A stretch of 64,000 bases of DNA from Variovorax paradoxus (GTDB lineage: Bacteria > Pseudomonadota > Gammaproteobacteria > Burkholderiales > Burkholderiaceae_C). Both the position numbers and the translations under genes were made by a program. Of this stretch, positions 9,176 through 18,521 are shown one piece after another. A model generated the notes under the pieces. The model was not told where the DNA came from. It searched no databases and worked only from the letters and a program-made list of their open reading frames with translations. The stretch is from positions 5,454,001 to 5,518,000 of the forward strand of contig NZ_CP102931.1 of NCBI RefSeq assembly GCF_024734665.1, written 5' to 3'. The first letter of the stretch is position 1; the number at the start of each line of letters is the position of its first letter.

Positions 9176-10150
9176 TCAGGGCCGGGAAGCAGCAGCAACA
9201 GCGGTATTTTGTGCCTTCGCCAGCGCGGCGTGAACCGCCTCCAGCGTCGGTGGATCAGCACCCTCGCGGGTGCAGTTGAGGGCGGCGGCGGTGGCAGCGA
9301 AGCTCATCACTTCGCGCCATGCGTCGTCGCTCAGCTCGCCGAGCTGCGCCGGCCGCTCCACGCCATGCGCGAGCAGCGACACGGACAACCCGGCCGTGAA
9401 GGTGTCTCCCGCGCCGATGGTGTCGACCACCGTGACGCGCGGCGCGGCCACGGTCAGGGGTTCATGCCCCGTGCGCCAGAGCGTTGCGCCGTCGCCGCCG
9501 CGCGTGACGATCACGGCACGCGCGCCGGCCTTCAGGCACTCTGCGGCCAGCGCATCGACCGGCTGGCCGGGCGCGAGCAGCGCCGCGTCTTCGTCGCTGA
9601 GCTTGACCAGGTCGGCCATTGCGAACCAGCCCGTGACGCGCGCACGGTAGGCCTCCATGTCCTGGATCAGGCTCGGCCGCACGTTGGGGTCGAACACGAT
9701 CACGCAGCGCTCCCTGTTCGCTGCGACGAGGTCGGTAATGCGCGTGGCGGCCGGGTCCTGCAGCAGCGAGATCGAGCCGAAGTGCAAAAAGCGGCAGTCC
9801 GCCGGCAACTGCGGCAGCGGCTCGGGCGCCCAGGTGGCGTCGGCGCTGCCGCGTGTGTAGAAGGCGTAGCGGTTGGTCTGCGGCGTGCGCTCGACAAAGG
9901 CCAGCGTCGAAGGCGCGCTGCTGCGCAGGATGAAGCTGGTGTCCACGCCGTTGCGTTGCAGGAAGCCCATCAGCCGTTCGCCGAACAGGTCGGTCGACAG
10001 CTGCGTGAGAAAACCTGTCGGCTGCCCGAGCCGCGCGCAGGCCACGGCCGTGTTGAGCGGCGAGCCGCCCTCGTGCCCGAGGAAAGCCAGGGTGCCCGCC
10101 TCGCTGGCGGTGAAATCGATGAGGGCTTCGCCCGTGAGTGCAATGCGCAT
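9176..10150 (-). CDS. Fructokinase, PfkB/ribokinase family
   Basis: This enzyme phosphorylates fructose made from mannitol or sorbitol to fructose 6-phosphate, corresponding to mtlZ in Pseudomonas. The domain begins MRIALTGEALIDFTA. The first PfkB signature region is GGSPLNTAVACARLG (~28-42), and the second is DTIGAGDTFTAGL with catalytic Asp at ~249. I start at the Met of MRIALTGE because the family begins there. A seven-residue longer start at 10171 would overlap the preceding gene by 4 bases (ATGA) and cannot be excluded. Other ribokinase-family substrates are possible, but the operon argues for fructose. Confidence 0.88.
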   Translation of the reverse strand: MRIALTGEALIDFTASEAGTLAFLGHEGGSPLNTAVACARLGQPTGFLTQLSTDLFGERLMGFLQRNGVDTSFILRSSAPSTLAFVERTPQTNRYAFYTRGSADATWAPEPLPQLPADCRFLHFGSISLLQDPAATRITDLVAANRERCVIVFDPNVRPSLIQDMEAYRARVTGWFAMADLVKLSDEDAALLAPGQPVDALAAECLKAGARAVIVTRGGDGATLWRTGHEPLTVAAPRVTVVDTIGAGDTFTAGLSVSLLAHGVERPAQLGELSDDAWREVMSFAATAAALNCTREGADPPTLEAVHAALAKAQNTAVAAASRP

Positions 10151-10167
10151 GGTGTCTGGATTCTGGA

Positions 10168-10839
10168 TCACGGCAAGGCGCGCGCATCCGCCAGAAAGCC
10201 GCGTTCGGCGGCCAGCGTGGCGGGATGGTCGAGCAGTTCTGCAAAAAGGCGCGGCGGGATGGTGATGGCTCCCACGCCGAGCCCCAGCAATGAAAGATAC
10301 GCCTCGCGCGAACGAATGCTGGCCACCAGCAGGCGCGTGCCCGATGAGGGCCGCCGCGCGACCAGCGACTGCATCTGCCCGATCAGCGCCAGTCCGTTGA
10401 TGCCGGAGTCATCGAGCCGCCCGAGGTACGGCGCCGCATAGGTCGCGCCCAGTTGCGCCGCGAAGTGCGCCTGCTCTGGCGCGTACACGGCTGTGAAGGT
10501 GACTGGTACGCCCTGCGCGATGAGCCGCGCGCCGGCGTCAAGGCCCTGGCGTGTGGCGGGAATCTTGATGACCAGTTGGCCGCTGTCGAACTGCGGGAGC
10601 AGCGCTTGTGCGTCTTCGAGCATGCCGTCGACTTCGCTCGAATACACCTGCGCCTGCACCTGGCGTGCGCCCAGTTCGATGCAGCGCTTGAGCAGGCCTG
10701 GCACTGCGGCGCGGCCGATGCCTGCGCGTTGCAGCAACGTCGGGTTCGTTGTCACGCCGTGCACTACGGGGTGCGGCAGGCAGGCCTTCAGCTCTGTCAG
10801 GTCGGCGCTGTCGAGGTACAGGTGGAAGTCTTCGCTCAT
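10168..10839 (-). CDS. Transaldolase-like protein of the fructose-6-phosphate aldolase (FSA) type
   Basis: This 223-residue TIM barrel is the short FSA/TalC-type transaldolase. Residues known from E. coli FSA are kept: the Schiff-base Lys in LVIKIPAT (Lys92), the Gln in QAQVY (Gln64), and Tyr and Arg in APYLGRLD (Tyr138, Arg141). VTTNPTLL near residue 29 is the conserved second strand. FSA cleaves fructose 6-phosphate to dihydroxyacetone and glyceraldehyde 3-phosphate. The gene lies between the sorbitol dehydrogenase (1-base gap) and fructokinase, an unusual addition to this kind of operon. The true substrate is open: F6P, a free ketose, or a transaldolase reaction. Confidence 0.85.
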   Translation of the reverse strand: MSEDFHLYLDSADLTELKACLPHPVVHGVTTNPTLLQRAGIGRAAVPGLLKRCIELGARQVQAQVYSSEVDGMLEDAQALLPQFDSGQLVIKIPATRQGLDAGARLIAQGVPVTFTAVYAPEQAHFAAQLGATYAAPYLGRLDDSGINGLALIGQMQSLVARRPSSGTRLLVASIRSREAYLSLLGLGVGAITIPPRLFAELLDHPATLAAERGFLADARALP

Positions 10840-10840
10840 C

Positions 10841-11632
10841 TCAGCTCATCACGTTACCGCCATCGACATTCAAAGTCTGCGCCGTGATGTAGCGCGCCTC
10901 GTCGCTGGCAAGAAATACCGCCGCCCCTGCAATGTCGCTCGGCACGCCCATGCGCCCGAGTGGCACTGCCAACCCCACCTGCCGCTTCTTCTCTCCGGGC
11001 GGCAGCCCTTCGGCCTTGGCGAACAGGCTGTCGACATGGTCCCACATCGGCGTATCGACCACACCGGGCGCAATGCCATTGACACGGATGCCGTGCGGCG
11101 CCATGGCCAGCGCGGCGCTCTGCGTGTAGCTGATGACGGCCGCCTTGGTCGCGCAGTAGTGCGACACCAGCGCCTCGCCCCGGCGCCCCGCCTGCGAGGC
11201 CATGTTGATGACTGACGCGCCTTGCGTGCCCGCCTCGACCATGTGGCGCAGCACGGCCTGCATCACGAAGAACATGCCCTTCACGTTGACGGCGAAGAGT
11301 TTGTCGAACGAGGCTTCGTCGCTGTCGAGCAGCGGTGCCAGGTCGAACACGGCCGCGTTGTTGAACAGCGTGTGGATGGGCCCGAAGGCCACCTGCGCCT
11401 CGGCCAGCATGTGCGCGATGGCCTGGGTGTCGGTGACGTCGGCTGCGATGTAGGCGAGCTTGTCGGGGTGATCCTGCTGCAGCGCTCGCACGGCTTCGGG
11501 CGCGGCGGTGGCGCGATCGATCACGGTGCAGCGCGCGCCTTCGGCGATGCAGGCCTGCGCCACGGCCAGGCCGATGCCGCCGCCCGCGCCGGTCAGCAGC
11601 ACATGCCGGTCCTGCAGGCGCCCGCTCGTCAT
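10841..11632 (-). CDS. smoS: Sorbitol/L-iditol 2-dehydrogenase, SDR family (SmoS-like)
   Basis: This 263-residue classical SDR has the cofactor motif TGAGGGIGLA, the NNAAVFDLAP element and the active-site Tyr-X3-Lys in YCATKAAVIS. The stretches MASQAGRRGEAL, GEKKRQVG and the C-terminus VDGGN(V)MS closely follow Rhodobacter SmoS, which oxidises D-sorbitol to fructose (and galactitol to tagatose). The start at 11632 (MTSGRLQDRHVLLTG) overlaps the stop of the preceding dehydrogenase by 4 bases. A longer open frame upstream is arginine-rich read-through and not real. With the ABC importer it makes the operon competent for sorbitol as well as mannitol and arabinitol. Confidence 0.9.
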   Translation of the reverse strand: MTSGRLQDRHVLLTGAGGGIGLAVAQACIAEGARCTVIDRATAAPEAVRALQQDHPDKLAYIAADVTDTQAIAHMLAEAQVAFGPIHTLFNNAAVFDLAPLLDSDEASFDKLFAVNVKGMFFVMQAVLRHMVEAGTQGASVINMASQAGRRGEALVSHYCATKAAVISYTQSAALAMAPHGIRVNGIAPGVVDTPMWDHVDSLFAKAEGLPPGEKKRQVGLAVPLGRMGVPSDIAGAAVFLASDEARYITAQTLNVDGGNVMS

Positions 11633-13059
11633 GGTCGACTTTCCGCGGCGACGAAGCGCGCGACGCGTTCGCTGGCCTGCCGCACGGCATCGATCAGCCG
11701 AGCGTCGGCGGCGATGTTTCCCCACAGGCCCGCGTCCGAGCACAGTGCAACGACCGGGTCGGCCGCATCGCAGATCGCATGAGCCACGGCCTCGTCCATG
11801 CCCTGGTCCTGATAGACGTAGGGCAGCGCACCCTTGTGCCAGCGCTGCAGGAACGCGAGGAACAGCGCCGGCAGCATCGCAACGCTGTCGACGGGCTGGC
11901 CCGCCGCCAGCCGCTCACGCACCGTCGGCGCGATGAAGCCCGGAATCTTCGAGAAGCCGTCCGCCGCCACTCGCTGGTTGGTGTCGCGGATGGCGGGGTT
12001 GCCGAAGCGGTCGAGCACCACGTCGCGGTACGCCGCGAGGTCGATCGGGCTCGGGCTCAGGCAGGGAATGACGTCGTCGGTGACGTAGTCGAACGCCATC
12101 TTGCGGATGGCCGCGTTGTGCGTGCCTTCGTGGATGAAGTTCAGCCCCACCAGCGTGCCCGCCCAGGCGATGCAGCTGTGCGTGGCATTGAGGATGCGGA
12201 TCTTGGCCTCTTCGTAAGGCTGCACCGATTCGACCAGCTCCACGCCCACGCGGCCCCAGTCAGGGCGTCCGGCTGCGAAGTTGTCTTCGATGACCCACTG
12301 GATGAAGCTCTCGCCGGTAACGGCTGCCGCATCGTCGCGGCCCGTGGCAGCCTTTACGCGTGCGCGCAGTTCGGGCGGCGGGCGCGGCGTGATGCGGTCG
12401 ACCATCGCGTTCGGGCAGCGCGTGTTCGCGTTGACCCATGCCAGCAAATCAGCGTCGCCCGCCAGCTCGATGAACTCCAGCAGCCCGGCGCGGAAGCGGT
12501 CGCCGTTGTGGCGCAGGTTGTCGCAGTTCAGCAGCGTGACCGGGCCCGCCTTCGCGGCCTTGCGCGCGCGCAGGATCGCGCAGACGGCGCCGTAGATGGT
12601 CACTCCGTCGCCGCCGGCCTCGCCGCGACGCGCGCGTTCGACATCGGCCGCCAGGTCGCTGAACGACAGGTCGAGCTTGCTCTTGTCGTCGAGGTAGTAG
12701 CCAGCCTCGGTCACGGTGAACGACACGATGCGTGTTGGCGGCGCCGCGCCGCGCGCGATCACGCCGGCCAGCGAGCGCTCCCAGGGCAGCACTTCGCGGA
12801 TGGCTTCGACCTCCTCGTAGCGGTACTCGCCTGCCGGCGACACGGTTTCGAGCGTGTAGCGTCCGCCCTGCGCCTGCAGTGCAGCAACCACATCGGCCAT
12901 GTCCGGCCGGATGTTGGCGCCCGATAGCGACCAGCGGGTGTCGCCCGCGTCGATCAGCCTCTGCAGGTACACCGCCTGGTGGGCGCGGTGGAATGAGCCA
13001 AGACCGAGGTGAAGCACCGTGAACTCCGTGAGAGCCGGTGGGATTTGCGCGATGGTCAC
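11629..13059 (-). CDS. dalD: D-arabinitol 4-dehydrogenase / mannitol 2-dehydrogenase (long-chain polyol dehydrogenase)
   Basis: This 476-residue NAD-dependent polyol dehydrogenase has the cofactor loop LHLGLGSFHRAHQA near the N-terminus. The catalytic region is EEAKIRILNATHSCIAWAG, with Lys286, Asn291 and His294. Blocks such as LLNCDNLRHNG, DRITPRP and NQRVAADGFSKIP match Klebsiella/Ralstonia DalD, which oxidises D-arabinitol to D-xylulose and also D-mannitol to fructose. The adjacent xylulokinase and fructokinase fit both reactions. It lies between mtlK and smoS with a 4-base overlap downstream. I rate the family as certain and the arabinitol preference as probable. Confidence 0.9.
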   Translation of the reverse strand: MTIAQIPPALTEFTVLHLGLGSFHRAHQAVYLQRLIDAGDTRWSLSGANIRPDMADVVAALQAQGGRYTLETVSPAGEYRYEEVEAIREVLPWERSLAGVIARGAAPPTRIVSFTVTEAGYYLDDKSKLDLSFSDLAADVERARRGEAGGDGVTIYGAVCAILRARKAAKAGPVTLLNCDNLRHNGDRFRAGLLEFIELAGDADLLAWVNANTRCPNAMVDRITPRPPPELRARVKAATGRDDAAAVTGESFIQWVIEDNFAAGRPDWGRVGVELVESVQPYEEAKIRILNATHSCIAWAGTLVGLNFIHEGTHNAAIRKMAFDYVTDDVIPCLSPSPIDLAAYRDVVLDRFGNPAIRDTNQRVAADGFSKIPGFIAPTVRERLAAGQPVDSVAMLPALFLAFLQRWHKGALPYVYQDQGMDEAVAHAICDAADPVVALCSDAGLWGNIAADARLIDAVRQASERVARFVAAESRP

Positions 13060-13099
13060 GGGAATGTCCGTTGAAAAGACGGTAGAAGAAAAATGAAGG

Positions 13100-14140
<1,041 letters not shown>

Positions 14141-14157
14141 GAGATGTCTCCCTTTCT

Positions 14158-14994
14158 TTACTTGACGGCGCCGAAGGTCAGGCCTTGGACGAGTTGCTTC
14201 TGGCTGAACCAGCCGAACACGACGATAGGCGCAATGGCCATTAGCGAGGCGGCCGACAACTTGGCCCAGAACAGGCCCTCGGGGCTGGAGTACGAAGCGA
14301 TCAGCGTGGCCAGCGTGCCGGCCTTGGCGGAGGTGAGGTTCAGCGCCCAGAAGGCCTCGTTCCAGCTCAGCACCAGGCACAGCAGGCCGGTCGATGCGAG
14401 CCCGCCCACCGACAGCGGCATCACGACGTGGCGGAACTCGGTCCAGAGGTTGGCGCCGTCCATGCGCGCGGCCTCGAGGATCTCGGGCGGAATATCTTTG
14501 TAGGCGCTGTAGAGCATCCACACCATGATCGGCAGGTTCGACAGCGTGAACACGATGGTCAGCGCGGTGAGCGAATCCAGCATGCCGGCGGTCTGCGCGA
14601 TCACGTAGATCGGCACCAGCGCGCCCACGGCCGGCATCATCTTGGTGGAGAGCATCCACATCAGGATGTCGCGCGTCTTCTTCGTGCGAAAGAAGGCCAT
14701 CGAGTACGCGGCAGGCGCCGCGATCAACAGGCCGAGGATGGTCGAGCCCAGGCTGGTGATGAGCGAGTTGCGCGCGTACAGCAGGTAGTCGCTGCGGCGC
14801 TGCACTTCGCTGAAGTTGCCGAGCGTGGGCTCGAAGATGAACAGCGGCGGCACGTGAATGGCCTGCAGCTCCGTCTTGAAGGCCGTGAGGAACAGCCAGC
14901 CGAGCGGAAAGAACAGCAGCAGCGTGACGGCCCACGCGCCCACGGTGCGAATGGCCTGGGGCAGGAAGTTGCTGGGGGCTTGTTGTTGTTGCAT
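14158..14994 (-). CDS. mtlG: Polyol ABC transporter permease, MalG type
   Basis: This 278-residue inner-membrane permease has six predicted helices, the first at AVTLLLFFPLGWLFLTAF. The EAA loop that contacts the ATPase is EAARMDGANLWTEFRHVVMP (~185-204). The C-terminal ending QKQLVQGLTFGAVK is typical of the MalG branch. The start MQQQQAPSN at 14994 is preceded by GAGGAGCA; the upstream extension is the mtlF frame shadow. It lies 13 bases after mtlF. Confidence 0.93.
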   Translation of the reverse strand: MQQQQAPSNFLPQAIRTVGAWAVTLLLFFPLGWLFLTAFKTELQAIHVPPLFIFEPTLGNFSEVQRRSDYLLYARNSLITSLGSTILGLLIAAPAAYSMAFFRTKKTRDILMWMLSTKMMPAVGALVPIYVIAQTAGMLDSLTALTIVFTLSNLPIMVWMLYSAYKDIPPEILEAARMDGANLWTEFRHVVMPLSVGGLASTGLLCLVLSWNEAFWALNLTSAKAGTLATLIASYSSPEGLFWAKLSAASLMAIAPIVVFGWFSQKQLVQGLTFGAVK

Positions 14995-15007
14995 GACGTG
15001 TTGCTCC

Positions 15008-15865
15008 TCAATCGAGGTTCTTGCCGATGATCCGGATGAGGAACACGGCCACGATGTTGGCCAGCACCACCGCGAACAACGCACCCGCAGAAGCCACGCC
15101 CACATCGAAGTTCATGAGCGACTGCTTGAAGATCATGTAGGTCATGTTCGTGCTCTCGTTGCCCGGGCCACCGTTGGTGGTGATGGCGATCTCGGCGAAC
15201 ACGCTGAGCAGGAAGATCATCTCGATCATGATCACCACCGCCATGGGGCGCGCGAGGTGCGGAATGGTGAGATAGAAGAAGCGCTGGAACGAGCTTGCGC
15301 CGTCCATGCGCGCGGCTTCCATCTGCTCGCGGTCGAGCGACTGCAGCGAGGTGATGAAGATCAGGCAGGCAAAGGGCAGCCACTGCCAGGCCACCATGAT
15401 GATCACCGACAGCAGCGGCACGTCGGTGAGCCAGTCGACCGGCTGGGCGCCGAAGGCGCGCCACACGTCGGCCAGCACGCCGTAGATGGGGTTCATCATC
15501 ATGTGCTTCCACAGCAGCGCATTGACCGCGGGCATGACGAAGAACGGCGAGATCAGCAGCACCCGCACGATGCCGCGCCCCGGGAAGGGCTCGTTCACCA
15601 GCAGCGCGAGCAGCACGCCGAACACCACCGTGATGACGATCACGCTGCCGATCAGCAGCAGCGTGTTCCACGTGGCCGGCCAGAAGTCCGGGTCGGTGAT
15701 GAAGTAGTGAAAGTTCTCGATGCCCGCGAAGGTGCGTTCACCGGGCTGCATGAGGTTGTAGTTGACGAACGAGAAGTACAACGTCATCACGAGCGGCACG
15801 ATCATCCAGAGGAAGAGCGTGAGCACCGCGGGCGCCATGAGGGCGCGGGGCAGGAGTCTTTTCAT
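15008..15865 (-). CDS. mtlF: Polyol ABC transporter permease, MalF type
   Basis: This 285-residue permease has six helices, starting MKRLLPRALMAPAVLTLFLW. Its EAA loop is EAARMDGASSFQRFFYLTIP (~180-199). The motif ITTNGGPGNEST follows, as in sugar permeases of the MalF branch without the large periplasmic insert. AGAGGAAC precedes the ATG. A repeated GC-rich palindromic element separates it from mtlE. Confidence 0.93.
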   Translation of the reverse strand: MKRLLPRALMAPAVLTLFLWMIVPLVMTLYFSFVNYNLMQPGERTFAGIENFHYFITDPDFWPATWNTLLLIGSVIVITVVFGVLLALLVNEPFPGRGIVRVLLISPFFVMPAVNALLWKHMMMNPIYGVLADVWRAFGAQPVDWLTDVPLLSVIIMVAWQWLPFACLIFITSLQSLDREQMEAARMDGASSFQRFFYLTIPHLARPMAVVIMIEMIFLLSVFAEIAITTNGGPGNESTNMTYMIFKQSLMNFDVGVASAGALFAVVLANIVAVFLIRIIGKNLD

Positions 15866-15893
15866 TTTGTGTTCCTCTCCGGGGGCTGTTGCC

Positions 15894-15995
15894 CCCTCTC
15901 CCGCTTGCGGGAGAGGGTTGGGGTGAGGGCAAGCGGCGTCGGCGACGCACGCGCTGCTGCCCCCTCACCCTGGCCCTCTCCCCGAGGGGAGAGGG
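15894..15995. repeat. Compound palindromic (REP/BIME-like) element between mtlE and mtlF
   Basis: Two perfect hairpins, CCCTCTCCCGC-tt-GCGGGAGAGGG (15894-15917) and CCCTCTCCCC-ga-GGGGAGAGGG (15974-15995), flank an outer inverted repeat (GGGTGAGGGCA / TGCCCCCTCACCC). Together they make one ~100-bp imperfect palindrome. Elements with CCCTCTCCC / GGGTGAGGG units are dispersed in many proteobacterial genomes. Placed after the binding-protein gene it probably stabilises the mtlE transcript 3' end or dampens downstream expression. Confidence 0.75.
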
Positions 15996-16007
15996 GAAGG
16001 AAGCGGG

Positions 16008-17318
16008 TTACTTGTAGTACCCGGCCTTCTTCATCTCACGCTCGGCTGCGGTCTGCGAAGTCTTCAACGCCTGGTCCACAGTGACCTTGCCCGACAGCGC
16101 CGCGCTCATCTGCTGCCCCACCGCCACGCCGATGGCCTGGAACTCCGGAATGGCCGCGTACTGCACACCGACGTACGGCGACTTCGGCAAGGTGCTGTCG
16201 GTGAGGTTCGCGCTGTCGATCGCCTTCTTCTCTGCAGCAGCGAACTTGGCGACCTTCTGGAACTCGGGGTTCGCATAGGTCGACTTGCGCGTGCCTGTCG
16301 GCACCGAGGCCCAGCCGGTTTCCTTGGCCACGAGGTTGATGTATTCCTTGGAGGTGGCCCACTTGATGAACTTCTGCGCCGCGTCGTCCTTGGTCGAGCT
16401 GGCCGGAATGGCGAGGTTCCAAGACCACAGCCAGTTGGCGCCCTTCGGCGTGGAGGCGGTCGGTGCCTGCGCGAAGGCCACCTTGTCGGCCACCTTCGAC
16501 TGCTTCGGATCGCTGATGAACGAGGCCGCGATGGTTGCGTCGACCCAGGCCGCGCACTTGCCTTCGTTGAAGAGCGCCAGGTTCTCGTTGAAGCTGTTGG
16601 CCGATGCGCCCGGAGGGCCGTCCTTCTTCATGATGTCGACGTAGAAGGTGATCGCGTCCTTCCAGGCCTTGGTGTCGATCTGCGGCTTCCACTGCATGTC
16701 GAACCACTGGCCGCCGTTGGTGTTGACCAGCGTGGTCAGGAAGGCCATGTTGTCGCCCCAGCCCGGCTTGCCGCGCAGGCACATGCCGTACACGCCCGCC
16801 TTCGGGTCGTTGGCCTTGTCGGCGAACTCCTTCACCTGCGCCCAGGTCGGCTGGTCGGAGAACTTCACGCCCACCTTGTCGGCCAGGTCCTTGCGGTACA
16901 TGAGCATCGAGCTCTCGCCGTAGAAGGGCGCGGCGTAGAGCTTGCCGTCGGTCGACAGGCCGTCGCGGATGGCGGGCAGCAGGTCGTCGATGTCATAGGC
17001 GGCATCGGTGGCAATGGGCTTGAGCCAACCCTTCTTCGACCAGATCGGCGTTTCGTACAGGCCGATGGTCATCACGTCGAACTGGCCGCCCTTGGTGGCG
17101 ATGTCGGTGGTCACGCGCTGGCGCAGCGTGCCTTCTTCCAGCGTGACCCACTTGAGCTTGATGTCGGGGTACGCTTTTTCGAAGAAGGGGGTGAGCTTCT
17201 GCATCTCGATCATGTGGCCGTTGTTCACGGTCGCGATCACGAGTTCGGTGGCGGCCTGGGACACGACGCCCGAGCCGATGAGTGCGAGGACGAGGCCCGC
17301 TTTCAGAAAACGCTTCAT
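16008..17318 (-). CDS. mtlE: Polyol ABC transporter periplasmic substrate-binding protein
   Basis: This 436-residue family-1 solute-binding protein carries a Sec signal peptide (MKRFLKAGLVLALIGSGVVSQA, cut after ~22). The mature protein starts ATELVIATVNNGHM. Trp-rich ligand-site segments (PGWGDNMAFL, GGQWFDMQW, WLWSWNLAIP) suit a polyol. It is the first gene of the operon. AGGAGACAAC precedes the ATG. It shares the locus order of mtlE/smoE importers for mannitol, sorbitol and arabinitol. Confidence 0.93.
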   Translation of the reverse strand: MKRFLKAGLVLALIGSGVVSQAATELVIATVNNGHMIEMQKLTPFFEKAYPDIKLKWVTLEEGTLRQRVTTDIATKGGQFDVMTIGLYETPIWSKKGWLKPIATDAAYDIDDLLPAIRDGLSTDGKLYAAPFYGESSMLMYRKDLADKVGVKFSDQPTWAQVKEFADKANDPKAGVYGMCLRGKPGWGDNMAFLTTLVNTNGGQWFDMQWKPQIDTKAWKDAITFYVDIMKKDGPPGASANSFNENLALFNEGKCAAWVDATIAASFISDPKQSKVADKVAFAQAPTASTPKGANWLWSWNLAIPASSTKDDAAQKFIKWATSKEYINLVAKETGWASVPTGTRKSTYANPEFQKVAKFAAAEKKAIDSANLTDSTLPKSPYVGVQYAAIPEFQAIGVAVGQQMSAALSGKVTVDQALKTSQTAAEREMKKAGYYK

Positions 17319-17401
17319 GTTGTCTCCTAGAGGTGAGCGACGCCCTGTTGTGCCTGTCGGGTCGCCGTGGCCGGATTCTGGAGAAACGCGCTTGCGGTTT
17401 T

Positions 17402-17442
17402 GGTACTTCGATTGCCACTGCCGGTACTTTCATGCACCAGTT
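17402..17442. promoter_or_regulatory. Direct repeats GGTACTT at 21-bp spacing, candidate AraC-type operator of the polyol operon
   Basis: GGTACTT occurs at 17402-17408 and 17423-17429. Each is followed by AT and a GC(C/A)C word, in the 181-base region upstream of mtlE. Two direct half-sites exactly 21 bp (two helical turns) apart are the usual target of an AraC-family dimer. No strong -35 is seen towards mtlE, as expected for activation. Confidence 0.5.
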
Positions 17443-17499
17443 GGCTAGTGAATTCCCTAGTTGATGCAATACAGCATGGAAAACGGCAGTCCTAAGGCC

Positions 17500-18435
17500 T
17501 CAGGCGCCGCCCAGCAGCTGGCGGCGGAACTGCGCTGCCGCCGGCGACAGCGCCCGGTCTTCCCGCGTGATCAGGCAGATCGGCGGCACGCGCACCGGCA
17601 GCTCCACCGGCACGGTGCGCAGCACGCCCAATCGGGCGTAGTGGTTGGCCTGCGAGGCGGGCATCACGGCGGCCATGTCGGAGTTCTCCAGCAAGGCGGT
17701 GATGGCGATGGGCGATGCCGTTTCGATGATGTCGAGCCGGGCCTGGATGCCGGCCTCGCGCATCGCCGCCTCGAAGCGCCCACGCTGCGGCGAGCCCGGC
17801 GGCTGCAGCACCCACGACCAATTCGCCATGCCGGCCAGCGTGACGGTGGCGCGCTCGAATACCGGGTGCGCGGTGCGCACCACGACCACCATCGACTCGC
17901 CGAGCAGCGGCACGCTCGCGTACTTCGCCTCGTCGTGGCTCTCGGTGAGGCGGCCCAGCACGAGATCGACGTCGCCCTGCTCCAGCTGCGCCTGGATCAC
18001 GTCGCTGGTTTCGACCACCACCGACACGGCCACCTGCGGATGGCGGCGGCGGTACTCCACCAGCGCCGGCGCCAGCAGTTCGGGCACAGCACCCGGCACA
18101 CTGCCCACGCGCAGGGCACCGCTCAGGCCCGAGCGCAGGGCCAGCATCTCCTCGCGGGCGGTGCCGAAGTCGCTGAGCACGCGGCGCGCGTAGCGGATGA
18201 GGATGTCGCCGTAGGGCGTGGGCTCCATGCCGCGCGCCAAGCGCTCGAAGAGCTTTTCGCCGAGTGAATCTTCCAGTTGCTGCAGCAGCTTGGTGGCGGC
18301 GGGCTGGCTGATGTTCATGGCCTCGGCCGCCCGGCCGAGGTGGCGATGGGCATCGAGCCGGGCCAGCAGCAGCAGCTGGCGCGGCCGCACGTGGAGCATC
18401 AGCGAGGCATCGGTCAGTCCGGAAGTCATATGCAA
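17500..18435 (-). CDS. LysR-family transcriptional regulator
   Basis: The protein has 311 residues. The N-terminal winged HTH is at ~17-76 (QLLLLARLDAHRHLGRAAEA, then MNISQPAATKLLQQLEDSLG). A periplasmic-binding-like effector domain follows from ~100. It is transcribed away from the Bug receptor and pdxA-like pair, the usual arrangement for a LysR protein controlling its divergent neighbours. The effector may be the ligand or product of that pathway. The start MHMTSG is taken; the third residue is an alternative Met. A palindrome overlapping the start may be its operator. Confidence 0.92.
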   Translation of the reverse strand: MHMTSGLTDASLMLHVRPRQLLLLARLDAHRHLGRAAEAMNISQPAATKLLQQLEDSLGEKLFERLARGMEPTPYGDILIRYARRVLSDFGTAREEMLALRSGLSGALRVGSVPGAVPELLAPALVEYRRRHPQVAVSVVVETSDVIQAQLEQGDVDLVLGRLTESHDEAKYASVPLLGESMVVVVRTAHPVFERATVTLAGMANWSWVLQPPGSPQRGRFEAAMREAGIQARLDIIETASPIAITALLENSDMAAVMPASQANHYARLGVLRTVPVELPVRVPPICLITREDRALSPAAAQFRRQLLGGA

Positions 18436-18444
18436 AAGTATATG
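18427..18444. promoter_or_regulatory. Palindrome CATAT-N8-ATATG in the LysR/Bug intergenic region
   Basis: This perfect 5-8-5 inverted repeat overlaps the LysR start codon. It lies 78 bases upstream of the divergent Bug gene, a plausible autoregulatory LysR-type site. Confidence 0.4.
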
Positions 18445-18521
18445 AATCTTCAGGCTTTTACGATTGGATCGCGAGGGAGAAGCTCCGTACGCTCGGGCTC
18501 ATTACAAGCAGGAGACACCCG

